This document shows, one piece after another, positions 44,501 through 54,808 of a stretch of DNA of 64,000 nucleotides (positions are counted from its first letter, which is position 1; the number at the start of each line of letters is the position of its first letter). Under the pieces are notes generated by a model. It was given only the letters and a program-made list of their open reading frames with translations, searched no databases and was not told where the DNA came from. Where the stretch lies: the NCBI RefSeq assembly GCF_038502225.1, contig NC_091311.1, positions 37,758,572 to 37,822,571 on the forward strand, in the 5' to 3' direction. The stretch is from Cherax quadricarinatus. Its lineage: Eukaryota; Arthropoda; Malacostraca; Decapoda; Parastacidae. Both the position numbers and the translations under genes were made by a program.

Positions 44501-45165
44501 ACATAATTCTTGAATTTACACATTCATATTCTCTTTTCTCCTTCCATAACTGATCATTTAACATTACTGCTACCCCTTCCTTTGCTCTAACTCTCTCAGA
44601 TACTCCAGATTTAATCCCATTTATTTTCCCCCACTGAAACTCTCCTACCCCCTTCAGCTTTGTTTCGCTTAGGGCCAGGACATCCAACTTCTTTTCATTC
44701 ATAACATCAGCAATCATCTGTTTCTTGTCATCCGCACTACATCCACGCACATTTAAGCAACCCAGTTTTATAAAGTTTTTCTTCTTCTCTTTTTTAGTAA
44801 TTGTATACAGGAGAAGGGGTTACTAGCCCATTGCTCCCGGCATTTTAGTCGCCTCATACGACACGCATGGCTTACGGAGGAAAGATTCTTTTCCACTTCC
44901 CCATGGACAATAGAAGAAATAAAAAAGAACAAGAGCTATTTAGAAAAAGGAGAAAAACCTAGATGTATGTATATATATATATGCATGTGCGTGTCTGTGA
45001 AGTGTGACCAAAGTGTAAGTAGGAGTAGCAAGATATCCCTGTTATCTTAGCGTGTTTATGAGACAGAAAAAGAAACCAGCAATCCTACCATCATGCAAAA
45101 CAGTTACAGGTTTTTGTTTCACAGTCATCTGGCAGGACGGTAGTACTTCCCTGGGTGGTTGCTGT
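41586..45165 (-). mobile_element. Full-length RTE-like LINE
   Basis: The 11-bp repeat CAAACCATCAA flanks it at 41575-41585 and 45166-45176. The element runs from a leader of about 350 bp (45165-44820) through one long frame to a 3' untranslated region and an A-rich tail at 41586-41600. The leader includes a TA-rich tract near 44966-44985 and GGCTAGTAACCCCTTCTCCT. At least eight diverged fragments of the family lie elsewhere in the window. The intact frame and perfect duplication point to a recent insertion. Confidence 0.95.
41844..44750 (-). CDS. RTE-like LINE endonuclease-reverse transcriptase, intact
   Basis: This 968-residue frame has all catalytic blocks. It contains an AP endonuclease with ALSETKL (Glu 29), VYAPGEE, VVGDLNAKVG (GDLN 135-138), LLDYVLVD and DISDHF (SDH 228-230). 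The reverse transcriptase has GKAAGIDGIKIEMLK, NYRGISLLSVPGKVYGRVI, VAFMDLEKAYDRVDR (Asp about 607), GLRQGCVMSPWLFN and LLFADDTVLLG (FADD 713-716). A C-terminal region has LLRWFGHVERM and RGRGRPRKGW. It cuts target DNA and copies its own RNA there. Position 44750 is a GTG. The frame is open up to 44819, and the endonuclease's first strand (GCLNVRG) starts at about 44762, yet the first in-frame ATG is at 44717. Initiation may therefore use a non-AUG codon or a shift. Confidence 0.92.
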   Translation of the reverse strand: MRGCSADDKKQMIADVMNEKKLDVLALSETKLKGVGEFQWGKINGIKSGVSERVRAKEGVAVMLNDQLWKEKREYECVNSRIMWIKVKVGCEKWVIISVYAPGEERNAEERERFWEMLSECIGAFEPSERVIVVGDLNAKVGETFREGVVGKFGVPGVNDNGSPLIELCIERGLVIGNTYFKKKRINKYTRYDVGRNDSSLLDYVLVDKRLLSRLQDVHVYRGATDISDHFLVVATLRVKGRWDTRRIEASGKREVKVYKLKEEAVRVRYKQLLEDRWANESIGNGVEEVWGRFKNVVLECSAEVCGYRKVGAGGKRSDWWNDDVKRVVREKKLAYEKFLQSRSDARREEYMEKKREVKRVVKQCKKRANERVGEMLSTNFVENKKKFWSEINKLRKPREQMDLSVKNRRGELLNGELEVLGRWKEYFEELLNVDEDREAVISCIGQGGITSCRSEEEPVVSVGEVREAVGKMKGGKAAGIDGIKIEMLKAGGDIVLEWLVQLFNKCMEEGKVPRDWQRACIVPLYKGKGDKRECKNYRGISLLSVPGKVYGRVIIERIKSKTENRIADEQGGFRKGRGCVDQVFTVKHISEQYLDKAKEVFVAFMDLEKAYDRVDRGAMWQMLQVYGVGGRLLKAVKSFYEDSEAQVRVCRKEGNFFPVKVGLRQGCVMSPWLFNIFIDGVVREVNARVLARGVELKDKESHTKWELSQLLFADDTVLLGDSEEKLQRLVDEFGRVCKRRKLKVNTGKSKVMRITKRLGDERLNIRLEGESMEEVNVFRYLGVDVSADGSMKDEVNHRIDEGKRVSGALRSLWRQRTLSLEAKRGMYESIVLPTLLYGCEAWVMNVAARRRLEAVEMSCLRAMCGVNIMQRIRSLEVRRRCGITKTVVQRAEEGLLRWFGHVERMERNRMTSRVYQSVVEGRRGRGRPRKGWREGVKEVLCARGLDFQQACVSVFDRSEWRQMVFNT

Positions 45166-45364
45166 CAAACCATCAACCTCAGTAAAATTGCCCTTAGGCT
45201 GTCTAGTGAGGCTGTTTAGTGTAAGGGAAAATATAGAAACCTTGAAAATGTCAATTTATTTAGCATTTTTGGACAGACTATTTCTTTTTGCAGGCACTGT
45301 ACTTAATGTAGTTTTGAGTATAAGGGGTGGTGCATCCAGCATGCATGTATGAATATATTAGATC

Positions 45365-45530
45365 AAAGTGAGTGGAGACAAGTGATTTTTTGAGATTTGA
45401 CATACTGCTGAAATGTGAGCAAGGTGACATCTATTTGAGGAATTCAGGGAACCCAGAAAGATGGCCTACAAGGTCTGGAGGTGGAAAGTACATTGCCTAT
45501 ACTCTGAAAGATGGGAGTTTGGATTTTTTT
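45365..45530 (+). mobile_element. RTE-like LINE 3' fragment, plus
   Basis: GTGAGTGGAGACAAGTG, GAAATGTGAGCAAGGTGACA and GGAGGTGGAAAGTACATTGC correspond to the end of the coding region and 3' untranslated region of the LINE at 41730-41885, on the opposite strand. It is interrupted at its 3' side by the next fragment. Confidence 0.8.
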
Positions 45531-45905
45531 TTTAACACACTGATCATCTCCCACCAAAGTGAAGTGACTCCTCCCCCCCTCCCTAAAAAAAAAAAAAAAA
45601 AAACACATTTACCATAATTCCTTCAATCATTGTCTTACCAGAAGTGTAATGACATTACTATTAGCAGGACCTGCCAAACTCCAACATCCTCACCCCTCCT
45701 TTAGAGTGCAGGCATTGTACTTACCACCTCCACGACTAAAGTCCAGCAACCCAGTTTTCCTGAATCCCTTCATAAATGTTAGTGTGCTTACACTTCAACA
45801 GCATGGCAAGCCATAAAACCACTTGTCCCTATTTACTCCAATTTAATATGTTCATACAATATTCAAGACCTTGTTGACCCCTCTCTCCAACCCTTACCAG
45901 GATGA
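45531..45905 (-). mobile_element. RTE-like LINE 3' fragment, minus
   Basis: AACACACTGATCATCTCCCA, CTTTAGAGTGCAGGCATTG and CTGAATCCCTTCATAAATG match the 3' untranslated region in the minus orientation, with decayed coding sequence up to about 45905. Confidence 0.8.
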
Positions 45906-46024
45906 CCTCTGCCCCCTCCTTAATTGTACCCCAAATTTATATCCTCTTAGTCATCTACTCTTATTATATATAAAAACTTTTAAACTTACAGACAAAAATT
46001 TCATAATACTATAGTATAACATAC

Positions 46025-46082
46025 CTGTCATTGACAAATGTCCAGGCCATCTGTACCATATTGGGTAGTTTCTTTTTGTCTC
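46025..46082 (-). CDS. CCNK: Cyclin K exon, short linker exon
   Basis: This 58-bp exon encodes DKKKLPNMVQMAWTFVND. The acceptor TTTTAACAG ends at 46083 and the donor GTATGTT starts at 46024. The first two bases (GA) complete a Gly codon begun by the single G at the end of the 60274-60373 exon. The last two (AG) begin the Ser codon completed at 36132. The WTFVND block directly precedes SLCTTL in animal cyclin K, which fixes the order of the exons. It encodes the start of the second cyclin repeat. The flanking introns are about 9.9 kb (downstream) and 14.2 kb (upstream). Confidence 0.93.
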
Positions 46083-46679
46083 CTGTTAAAACAAATATAA
46101 TTGTGATTCACTGCAATGATGATCATAATAAACAATACAGGTCTCCAACTTACAAAATACACACATCCACAATTAAACACCATAAAATACACACATTTGC
46201 ACTTGCATATGCCACAAGATACACACATCTACACTTACAAATGCAACAAGATGTACATATCCTCATTTACAAATGTCACAAGATGCACACATACATCAGC
46301 ACTTACAAACACTATTAGTTAGAAAACAATTTAAAGTTGTACAACTGCCAAGTCCTGTTACTAATGTGTGAAACATAACCATACTTGGAACTCCTGTTCT
46401 CTATATAATTAACTCATTTTATATCAAAAACAAGAAATAAAACTCATTTGCATTTTGTGGACCTCCTGTACTTAATATCCTTTAATATTTTCTGTAGAAT
46501 TACAATGCTTTATTGCCCCACTTTGCACTTTTAATTTATTTTAGAAACATTTCAGCAAATAACAAAGGTTATCAAAGAAGAATACTTTCATAATAATTTC
46601 CAACTAGTAACATTTCAGAAAACTATTATCACAACAATCTATCCCAATATTCAAAGCAATATCTGTTCACTTTAATATA

Positions 46680-47051
46680 CAGGAGAGCCCCGCATATACA
46701 GCCCCTCTTTTTGGTGTTCCAGGTTTTCATTGGCTTTCAAATGAGCCACTGTTTATCATGTTCGGTGCTTTTACTGCTTTTCTGCCATTTTCCTACAACA
46801 GTTGCATTAGGGGAGGTGACTAGTGATGTATTTTAAGGTAAGCATTGTATGTACTGTGTATTTATTTTACGTTTTTATGTTTTTTTTACTCCTGGCTATA
46901 TTGAGAACTTAATGTATTATAATGTGAACAAGTTAACAAGCATTATAGATGCATTCAATAATGAAAAAACTGCTCTTTTTCCACAAGCTGGCAATTTTCG
47001 TTTACCATACAGGGTTGGGAACCTAAGAGCTGTACAAATGGGACCCTCCTG
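46680..47051. mobile_element. mariner-like MITE (372 bp)
   Basis: TA flanks the termini CAGGAGAGCCCCGCATATAC and, inverted, CAGGAGGGTCCCATTTGTAC. The interior shares GGTAAGCATTGTATG and CTGGCTATATTGAGAACTTA-type sequence with the outer element at 33949-35750. Confidence 0.8.
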
Positions 47052-47211
47052 TACAAGGAATAAAGTGCCTCGTGCAAATGTTCACAAAAAACATGTCAAT
47101 CATTCTTAACCAACTGTTGCCATTCACTCCAGTTTGCTGTCAATTCTTGTGCTCATGCACCCTATATGTTCATCTTCTCAGTCTTCTCCTCCTAACCTCA
47201 AATCACTTTAA

Positions 47212-47424
47212 CCCTTAAACGGTCCAAACAGATCGACGTTCAAATTCGTAGTGCTACAAAAGTAGATCTACTTTTTTTTGCATATTTTCAAATATAACAA
47301 AAAAAATGTAGATATAAGTTTTTTTTACACGTTTTCAAATGTAAAACAAAAAAGAAGATCTACATTTTTTTACATACTTTCAGATGTTGAAAAAACATAT
47401 ATATACGTTTGGACCATTTAAGGG
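47212..47424. mobile_element. piggyBac-type MITE (213 bp)
   Basis: TTAA (47208-47211 and 47425-47428) flanks CCCTTAAACGGTCC and GGACCATTTAAGGG. It is close to the element at 24285-24493 along its whole length. Confidence 0.9.
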
Positions 47425-47619
47425 TTAATATACCTGAGCTTCCTTTATTTCTTTAGCATCATCCTTTCTATCACAGAAGTTTCTTTAATCTTCCTCTCAG
47501 ATGTTAGCATGACTTCCCAATAACTAACTCCAAATATTTATCCACAACTCTATGGATTAATACCATGTACTACTCTGGAGTAGATCATTCATTCAGCAAT
47601 AAAAACATATGAACAATAT

Positions 47620-47805
47620 ATGTACAGTGCCAGCACTCTGAAGGAGGGGTCTGGGATATCTGCTGATTAGAAGGACATCTAAAGTGTAGTATCTGCATGC
47701 CTCTGGTAAGACAGTGATAGTGTGAATAATGGCGAAAGTGTTCCTATTTCAGGTCACCCTGCATCAGTGTGAGATGGCCAACATATTAAAAAGAAATAAA
47801 ATTCT
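47620..47805 (+). mobile_element. RTE-like LINE 3' tail
   Basis: CAGTGCCAGCACTCTGAAGG, TGCCTCTGGTAAGACAGTGA and CAGGTCACCCTGCATCAGTG with an AAAAAGAAATAAA end match the LINE 3' end in plus orientation. Confidence 0.8.
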
Positions 47806-47874
47806 ATCCTAAGTATTCTATAAATTTACACATTTTTCATTTATTAAGCTCACCCTAACTGATTCCCTACTTTT

Positions 47875-48015
47875 TTCATTATTATCATAATCAAAACCAA
47901 GCACTAAAGCCCACTAGTGTCATACAGCACTGCAGGGCATGGGGTGCTGCTGGAGCAGAGTAGCAAGGGTGGAGAGGATAAGAGAGGTAGAATTAGAGTA
48001 TGTCAAATCTACTTC
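47875..48015 (-). repeat. Dispersed repeat family R copy
   Basis: ATTATCATAATCAAAACCAA, GCACTAAAGCCCACTAGTG and CATACAGCACTGC follow the family's right-hand block in reverse orientation relative to 31690-31855. Confidence 0.5.
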
Positions 48016-48064
48016 TAATAAGTAGATGAGGCAGGAAAATGACCCAGGATAAAATCTACTCAGA

Positions 48065-48180
48065 GCACAGAGGAACACTGCAGTAAGCCTAATGGCCATG
48101 CTAGGCAGGCAATCTACACCAATTAGCCAAATCCTAATCTACTCAGGTTCATCAGAGAGGCAGTAATCTAATCCAGTTAG
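48065..48180 (-). mobile_element. CR1-type LINE 3' end fragment
   Basis: AGAGGAACACTGCAGTAAGC and GGCCATGCTAGGCAGGCAAT match the terminus at 14075-14125 in the same orientation. Confidence 0.65.
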
Positions 48181-48424
48181 GAAAAAATCTAGCCCAGTAG
48201 GTTGAAGACATTCAGAAATATATATGTATATCTTAATATTTGTGGCTTCATAAATGACTTGCATATTTTTGTTCTTTAAAAATCATTGCATAATTGGAAA
48301 GTTCACAGAACTTCCAGAACACTAAACCCTTATCTCAGGATGATCTTTGAACTGACCGGCGAGAGAAGCGTCATGGTCCCGCCAGGAAGAGTCACGATGA
48401 AGAGCGGGAACTTCTGACAAGAAC

Positions 48425-48685
48425 GTGGAGAAAATAGTGTTCAAGGATGTCTTCTTTAGACAGGCAATAACAAATCTAGTGGAAAATACTAGAAACATCA
48501 GCTTATATACTCCAGCAGGGAAGGAGAAATTTTCTGAGGAGAGTATGAAGTGGGATGCTAGGGTGCAGAGTTGCTGGGGTGAAGTGGGTTGCTGGGGTGC
48601 AATGGGCTGCTGGGGTGAGGTGTACTGCAGGAATGCAGTGGACTGCTTAGGTGAGGTAACAGTAAATTACATTAAAGTCGTTTAA
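48425..48685 (+). other. 86-codon open frame with short tandem repeats, unassigned
   Basis: The frame begins MEKIVFKDVFFRQAITNL and ends in a tract built from TGCTGGGGTG-type units (48565-48650), which gives a Gly/Trp-rich tail. No domain is recognised. Its position inside a CCNK intron and the repeat-driven end argue against a gene. Confidence 0.2.
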
Positions 48686-48689
48686 AGTC

Positions 48690-49307
48690 CAGCTTTTGTC
48701 AATGTCATTGTGGTTACCAACAGTACTATATTTTGTGACAAATACATTAAGATCAACAGACAAAAAAATGAATGAAGAAACTACATGCTAGGGTCACTGT
48801 CTAAATAAATAAGATATTTTGTAACACTTGCTATTCTAATCATGAAAATGAAATAAATCTACTAATGTACTTAAACCAATGAAACAAAAGGATACATAAA
48901 TAGGACTTGGGAAAACACTTTCTAATAATCTACAACTAAACAAAAGACTTAAGAGCCACATAAATCTTTTCAATGAAGATATACTCTCAGCCTCAGCTAC
49001 TAACAATGTAAACATGCAATACCTGCTTGTCCTTGCACTTGTACTAAACAAGGTAATGGTATAGCAAGGACCCAAACCTTAATTGTCTATACTTGTCATC
49101 AGCCACATCTCTGGAGGAAATTAAATTATGATATAAAAAATTTACAATAATCAAGCTGAAATTATCATTATGTGCAATAAAGCTGCACAAGAATAAGCAT
49201 CAACTACTTAATACTATTACAACAAGCCCCTTTTAACATACCTTCCTAGACATCCTCAAAATAGCAAACCTTCCAACATTAAAAATCTTGGACAAAAAAA
49301 TACAAGA
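48690..49307. other. CCNK intron, no feature recognised
   Basis: AT-rich sequence with short frames only. Confidence 0.5.
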
Positions 49308-49311
49308 TTAA

Positions 49312-50363
49312 CCTTTTCAAGGTCGCCAGGTCCTCTCCGAGACTTGTTCTCAGGGTCGCCCAAATTTAAAAAAAAAAAAAATTTTCTTATGAAAAGATAG
49401 AGAATCTTTTCCCAATCATAATGACACCAAAAGTATGAAATTTGATGGAAAACTTATGGAATTATGCTCTCGTGAAGTTAGCGGTCTCGACGATGTTTAT
49501 GCATTGGCGATTTTGCCCACTTTGAGCTCTATTTCCGGCCAATTCCAGTGTACTAGTCATAACTATTTCGCTAGAACTCCATTTTTTCTATCGAATGAAT
49601 GCAAGAAACCACCCATTTACCAATTTCAACTATCCAATAAGGTGGTCAGAATTTAGCAATTTTGCCAATTTCACACAAATTTCAAAAGATGCCAATTTCC
49701 GAATAGGGTCCAGAATAAACAAAGACATTCCTGGCACTAAAATAATAAGTTCTCTGTTTGTTAGCTACATCCCCAGGCCCCTCTTATGTTTCTTTGGCTT
49801 TCCACTTTGAATTTTTATTCTTACAAAAAATAGAAGATTTACTGTTATGCAGACTACTGCATTAGTGTAGAAATGGTATAAATAATATCAGTGCACTTGT
49901 GAAAGAATATTAAACTCACCAGTTGACGTGTATTGGAAGCTTGGCATGATTTGTTTACTTTTGAACTTTGGTAAAAATCGAACATTTCTGCTACTTTGAG
50001 CTCAATTTCAAGGTACTTTTCATTGTAAAACCAGTCAAAATCATCTCAATTTCTGTAATATGTCTTCCATTCTATAAAATGAGACCAGGAAAACTAGAAT
50101 ACAACCATAAATTCCATACGAAAATGCAGTGCAAAGTTGCTGTTTTAATCCAAAAACACGGTCAAAGTTTTTTTTCCCATTACGCACAGTGTGCTGCAGG
50201 ATTTTTTTTATACTGCGCACACTGACCACATAGACCCATTCTTTCATATGTACGCCTACCAGCTTTCTCTCACTAGATTTGAGGGCACTAGAATTTAGGC
50301 GTACTAGTACGTCAAAAACCCTGGGGCGTAAGCCGTACTAGTACAGCCGAAACCCTGAAAAGG
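49312..50363 (-). mobile_element. piggyBac non-autonomous derivative 1 (1.05 kb)
   Basis: TTAA flanks it at 49308-49311 and 50364-50367. The left end (GTCCTCTCCGAGACTTGTTC, GGGTCGCCCAAATT) matches the right end of the full piggyBac inverted. The right end carries two CGTACTAGTAC palindromes (50300-50310 and 50334-50344), like the left end of the full element. It therefore lies in minus orientation. The interior does not encode transposase. Confidence 0.9.
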
Positions 50364-50367
50364 TTAA

Positions 50368-50746
50368 CCAATATACCCCACAGTCGAAAGACTACCCAGT
50401 CGAGCACCACCATGCCAGAGATTGCTGCTACTGTAACTGGATTAACACTTAATTACTATCCTATGATTGCATCTGTGGCCATAGACATTACTGGAATCTG
50501 TGTCCAAAGATACCACCAGCCCCAACACCACACAAAAGCATTTACATTTTACCGCACCCTGCCATTATTCCAGCAAGTCATTTTATTTGACAAAGACCAA
50601 TGACAGGTGATTCTTTCCTGATTAATAAAGACTTAATAAATAATCACAAAATGTTCTATCCCTATTGTAAGAAAATGTAAACAAACTACATAAAATGTGA
50701 CAAGAATAATATAAAGATGAACTATTTATTAACCTGTTCAAAATCT
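50368..50746. other. CCNK intron between two piggyBac derivatives
   Basis: No feature is recognised in this 379-bp spacer. Confidence 0.5.
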
Positions 50747-50750
50747 TTAA

Positions 50751-51815
50751 CCCTTTGACTGTCGCAAGCCCCTTTCTGAAACTGTCATTTTATGTCGCAA
50801 AATTTTTGGAAAAAAAAAAAAGTTTTCTCATGAAATGATAGAGAATCTTTTTCCGATGGTAATGACACCAAAAGTACGAAATTAGGTCAAAAACTCATGG
50901 AATTACGCTCCCGCAAAGTTAGCGGTCTTGGCGACATATACGCATCAGCAATTTCGCCAACTTTGAGCCCTGTTTTTGGTCAATTCCTTTGTTCCAGTTT
51001 ACCAAACTCATAGCTATTTCATTAGAACTCCATTTTTTCTATCAGTTGAGTACAAGAAACCGCCCATTTACCGATTTGAACTACCCAATAGTGGTCAGAA
51101 ATTGGCAATTTGGCCAATTTCACGCAAATTAAAAAAGATGCCAATTTCAAAATAGGGTCCAGAATAAATGATGTAGACATTCTTGGCACTAAAATAACAT
51201 ATCCTCTATTCATTAGTCACGTCTCTAGGCCCCTCTTATATTACTATTGCTTTCTATTTTGATTTTTTATTCATACAAAAAATACAAAATTTACTGTTAT
51301 GCAGACTACTCCATTATTGTAAAAATGGTATAAATAATATCAGTGCACTAGTGAAAGAATATCAGACTCCCCAGTTGACATGTATTGGACGTGTGGTGTG
51401 ATCTGCTTACTCCTGAACATTGGTAAAAATCGAACATTTCCACTACTTTGAGCTCAACTTCAAGGTCGTTTTCATCGTGAAACTAATCAAAACCATCTCT
51501 ATTTCTGTAATATGTTTTCCATTTTATCACACGAGACCATGAAAACGAGAATATAACGATAAACACTATACGAAAATACACCTCAAATTCGGAGTTTTAA
51601 TAAAAAAAAAAAAGTCAGTTTTTTTTTCTCATTATGCAGTGCGCGCTGCAGGATTTTTTTTATGTGGTGCACACTGACCACACAGACCCATTCTCTCACA
51701 TGTGGGCCTACCAGCTTTCTCCTGCTTGATTTGAAGCCGCTAGAATTATTGAGTATATATACGTCCGAAACACTGGCTCATAAGACGTATATATACGACC
51801 AAAACAGTCAAAGGG
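50751..51815 (-). mobile_element. piggyBac non-autonomous derivative 2 (1.07 kb)
   Basis: TTAA flanks it (50747-50750 and 51816-51819), with termini CCCTTTGACTGTCGC and GTCAAAGGG. The interior is clearly homologous to derivative 1 (AGATAGAGAATCTTTT-type start, AATGACACCAAAAGTA). The two subterminal palindromes read GTATATATAC (51753-51762 and 51787-51796) instead of CGTACTAGTAC. Confidence 0.9.
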
Positions 51816-51819
51816 TTAA

Positions 51820-53064
51820 TACAACTTCTACTTAAAATTAATGAATTATGGACTATTTTATTCAATCTTAACGCCAGTGAAAGGCACCAACAGGTAACCC
51901 CTACAAATGACTATATTACACAAATCTTTTCACATCAAATGAATAGTATATGTGTACTGTACAGGGATCAACAGTTTTACAATGCATCAAACCAATAACA
52001 GCAAATCAACAGAATCAAATGATACAGTACTATATTCACAGAGACACATGAATATTATATGGCCATATAGCACCTGGGAAATGGGAGGTAAGAAAGTTTG
52101 ATCTAGGAAGGAGATAGTTACCCTTCACCAGGTATCAAAGCACTTCCCTTGAAGGGAAAGCAAACTATATTAAATAGAAGAGTAGCAGCACACTGCTGAT
52201 ACATCAAATTTTGCTAAAAAGAAAAAACTAGTTATAGGCAATTAGACTTGCTACACATACGAATCATTCATTTGTTCTACTTCAGAACCATCGACTGTAG
52301 TTCAGAATTTTACTAATCAAGACTTGCAAACATTTCCTTTGAAAACTCCAGCAGAACCTACGAAGAACACCACAAAAATATTACTTCTTTGATATTCCAT
52401 GCATATGACAAAATCTATGTAGAAATGCCATGCAAATTAAGGGATCAAAAATTTTCAATAGAATACTAGAGGAAACAAAAGCTGTACAAAATTAAAAAAG
52501 TTTAAAAGAAATCACAAAAAAACAGTATGAACATGTAATTGTGTTCATATATATAGTACAGAATAATAAATATATAGAATAATAATACTATTATTATTCT
52601 ATATATTAATCATAGTTTGTTAATGTATAATTATCATTGCTATAGTATGAATAAATTTCAACTGCATCAACATATTATGGACTAAATATCTATCCAATCA
52701 GTGCCAAATTCATTACTGTTAATTATAATATAGTGCTATACATGTATATATCAAATGCATATCAGATTAATCCTTATACATACTGTTACCTCACTGCAAA
52801 TTTCATCCTATGACATACATATTAAATTTGTGGCCAGCTCACCAATATAAATGATAGTGTTGCATTTTCATGTTTATTGGAATTCATTATTATTATGATA
52901 AGTGTTTTTTTACTGTTAATACTAGGTAAACCTTATCTTAATGTTACACATTATCTATACTATGAATACTGTACTGTAAAAACATGAAATTCAAGTTCTT
53001 GACTTAGCTTAAATTCTACAGTCCAACCATCAAACTGCTGTATCTTTTTTCAAATTGTTGTTTA
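51820..53064. other. CCNK intron with R copy and a perfect palindrome
   Basis: A family-R copy lies at about 52055-52160 (CATATAGCACCTGGGAAATG, TTCACCAGGTATCAAAG). The palindrome at 52569-52607 is listed separately. Nothing else is recognised. Confidence 0.5.
52569..52607. repeat. Perfect 39-bp AT palindrome
   Basis: Two 19-base arms, each the exact complement of the other, flank a single central C at 52588. The left arm begins AATATATAGAATAATAATA. It could extrude as a cruciform. It may be a hairpin-type repeat remnant. Confidence 0.9.
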
Positions 53065-53068
53065 TTAA

Positions 53069-54114
53069 CCCTTTGAGGGTTCAAAGGCCAAATCTCAGAG
53101 TGACAACTAGGGTCCAAGAATTTTCAAAACAAAAATTTCTTATTTTTTTTCTTATGAAATGGTAGAGAATCTTCTTCTGAAGGTAATAAAACAAAAAGTA
53201 TGAAATTTGATGGAAAATTGACAAAATTAATCTCGCGAATTTTGCTGTGTAAGCGATATTTATGCATCAGCGATATTGGCAATTTTGACTCCCATTTTAA
53301 GCCAATTACATTAATCCAGTCAACCAAATTCTTATCTATTTCGCTAGTATTACTTCTATTTTATCGGTTGAGCATAAGAAATCACCCAATAAAGTGATCG
53401 GAAATCGGTAATTTGGCCAATTTAAAACAAACTTCAAAATATTCCAATTTCAAAATAGGGTCCAGAATAAACAATGCAGGCATTCCTGGTACTAAATTAA
53501 CATTTCCTCTGTTTATTAGTTATGTTTTCAGGCTTGACAAATGAATTCCATTTTGATTTCTTATTCACACGAAATTTTATTCGCACCAAAAACAGAAGAT
53601 TTACTGTTATGCAATATTGTAATAATTGTATAAATAATACCAGCACATTCGGGAATGTATATCAGACCCATCAGCTGACATGTATTAGACACGTGACATC
53701 ATTTGTTTACTCTTGAACATCGGCAAAAAATTGAACATTTCTGCTACTTTGAGCTCAGTTTCAAGCCATTTTCAGTACTACCAATCAAAATCATCTCTAT
53801 TCCTGTAACATATCTTCCATTCTATCAAATAAGACCAAGAAATCACGAATACAACTGTAAAAAACATACGAAAAAACACCGCAAAGTCGCTGCCTAAATC
53901 CAAAAATATGGTAGCAGTTTTTTTTCTCATTATGCACTGCCTGCTGCAGTATTTGTTTTATATGATGCACACTTACCACACAGACGTATTCTCTCATATC
54001 TAGGCCCAAATTTACCACTTACAGCTTATCTGAGTGAGCTGAGCTCACGCCGTAGTTCTACGGCTTGGACCCAGGCTTCAAAGCCAAAGAACTACGGGAC
54101 GGACCCTCAAAGGG
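53069..54114 (-). mobile_element. piggyBac non-autonomous derivative 3 (1.05 kb)
   Basis: TTAA flanks it (53065-53068 and 54115-54118), with termini CCCTTTGAGGGT and ACCCTCAAAGGG. The interior matches derivatives 1 and 2 (GGTAGAGAATCTTCTTCTGA, AGTATGAAATTTGATGG). The right subterminal region has CCGTAGTTCTACGG (54050-54063), GAACTACGG (54089-54097) and GTGAGCTGAGCTCAC (54035-54049). Confidence 0.9.
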
Positions 54115-54118
54115 TTAA

Positions 54119-54808
54119 CTTTTACCATATTTCTGCAAATAAAATTTTATTATTATAATTTATCATCATCTTGAAGGATCATTTCAGGATGACTTCACTA
54201 TAGGAGATGCATGTCATTATCATGGCACATGGTGTTGGTACTACTGTTATTGTGCACTGTCTGCATTTTTGTATTTATCTAACCAAATATTTAGGGTGCA
54301 TAAAGCTTTGACTTTATAAATTGTTACATCAGCCAAACAAGATCATGCAGATGTCAACTTTTGTATTCTTGGAATTTTGTAATCCTAGCAAAGAAGTACT
54401 AGGTATGGTAATTTGACATGTGACTTCCATTTTGCAGCTTCTCAGTGAATGAGTGATGAAGGAAGTGTTGCAGGTGGGCAGGATGATCCCTGTGTCAAAT
54501 TCAATGAATATTTAGACAATTTCTAATGTCTGTAACTATATTTTATCCATCCTGGATAACATGGAAGGGAAATCCTAGCATATATCCCACTGATATATTG
54601 ACTAAGGATTTTGCAAGAGAGATTTCATATGCTCTATGAAAGAAGTCAAAGATGAAACTGCATTTAGTTCAGTTAGTGGTGGACAAGGTTGTTCTTTTTC
54701 ATGGGACTATGCTTGTTTAATGGGTAGTGTGTCCAAGAAGGAAAGGTGTCTTTTTTCCAAGGTGAATGGGATAGGTGGCTACAATGAATTCAGTCCCTGA
54801 AACTTCAT
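54119..54808. other. CCNK intron, no feature recognised
   Basis: No conserved frame or repeat family is recognised in this stretch. Confidence 0.5.
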
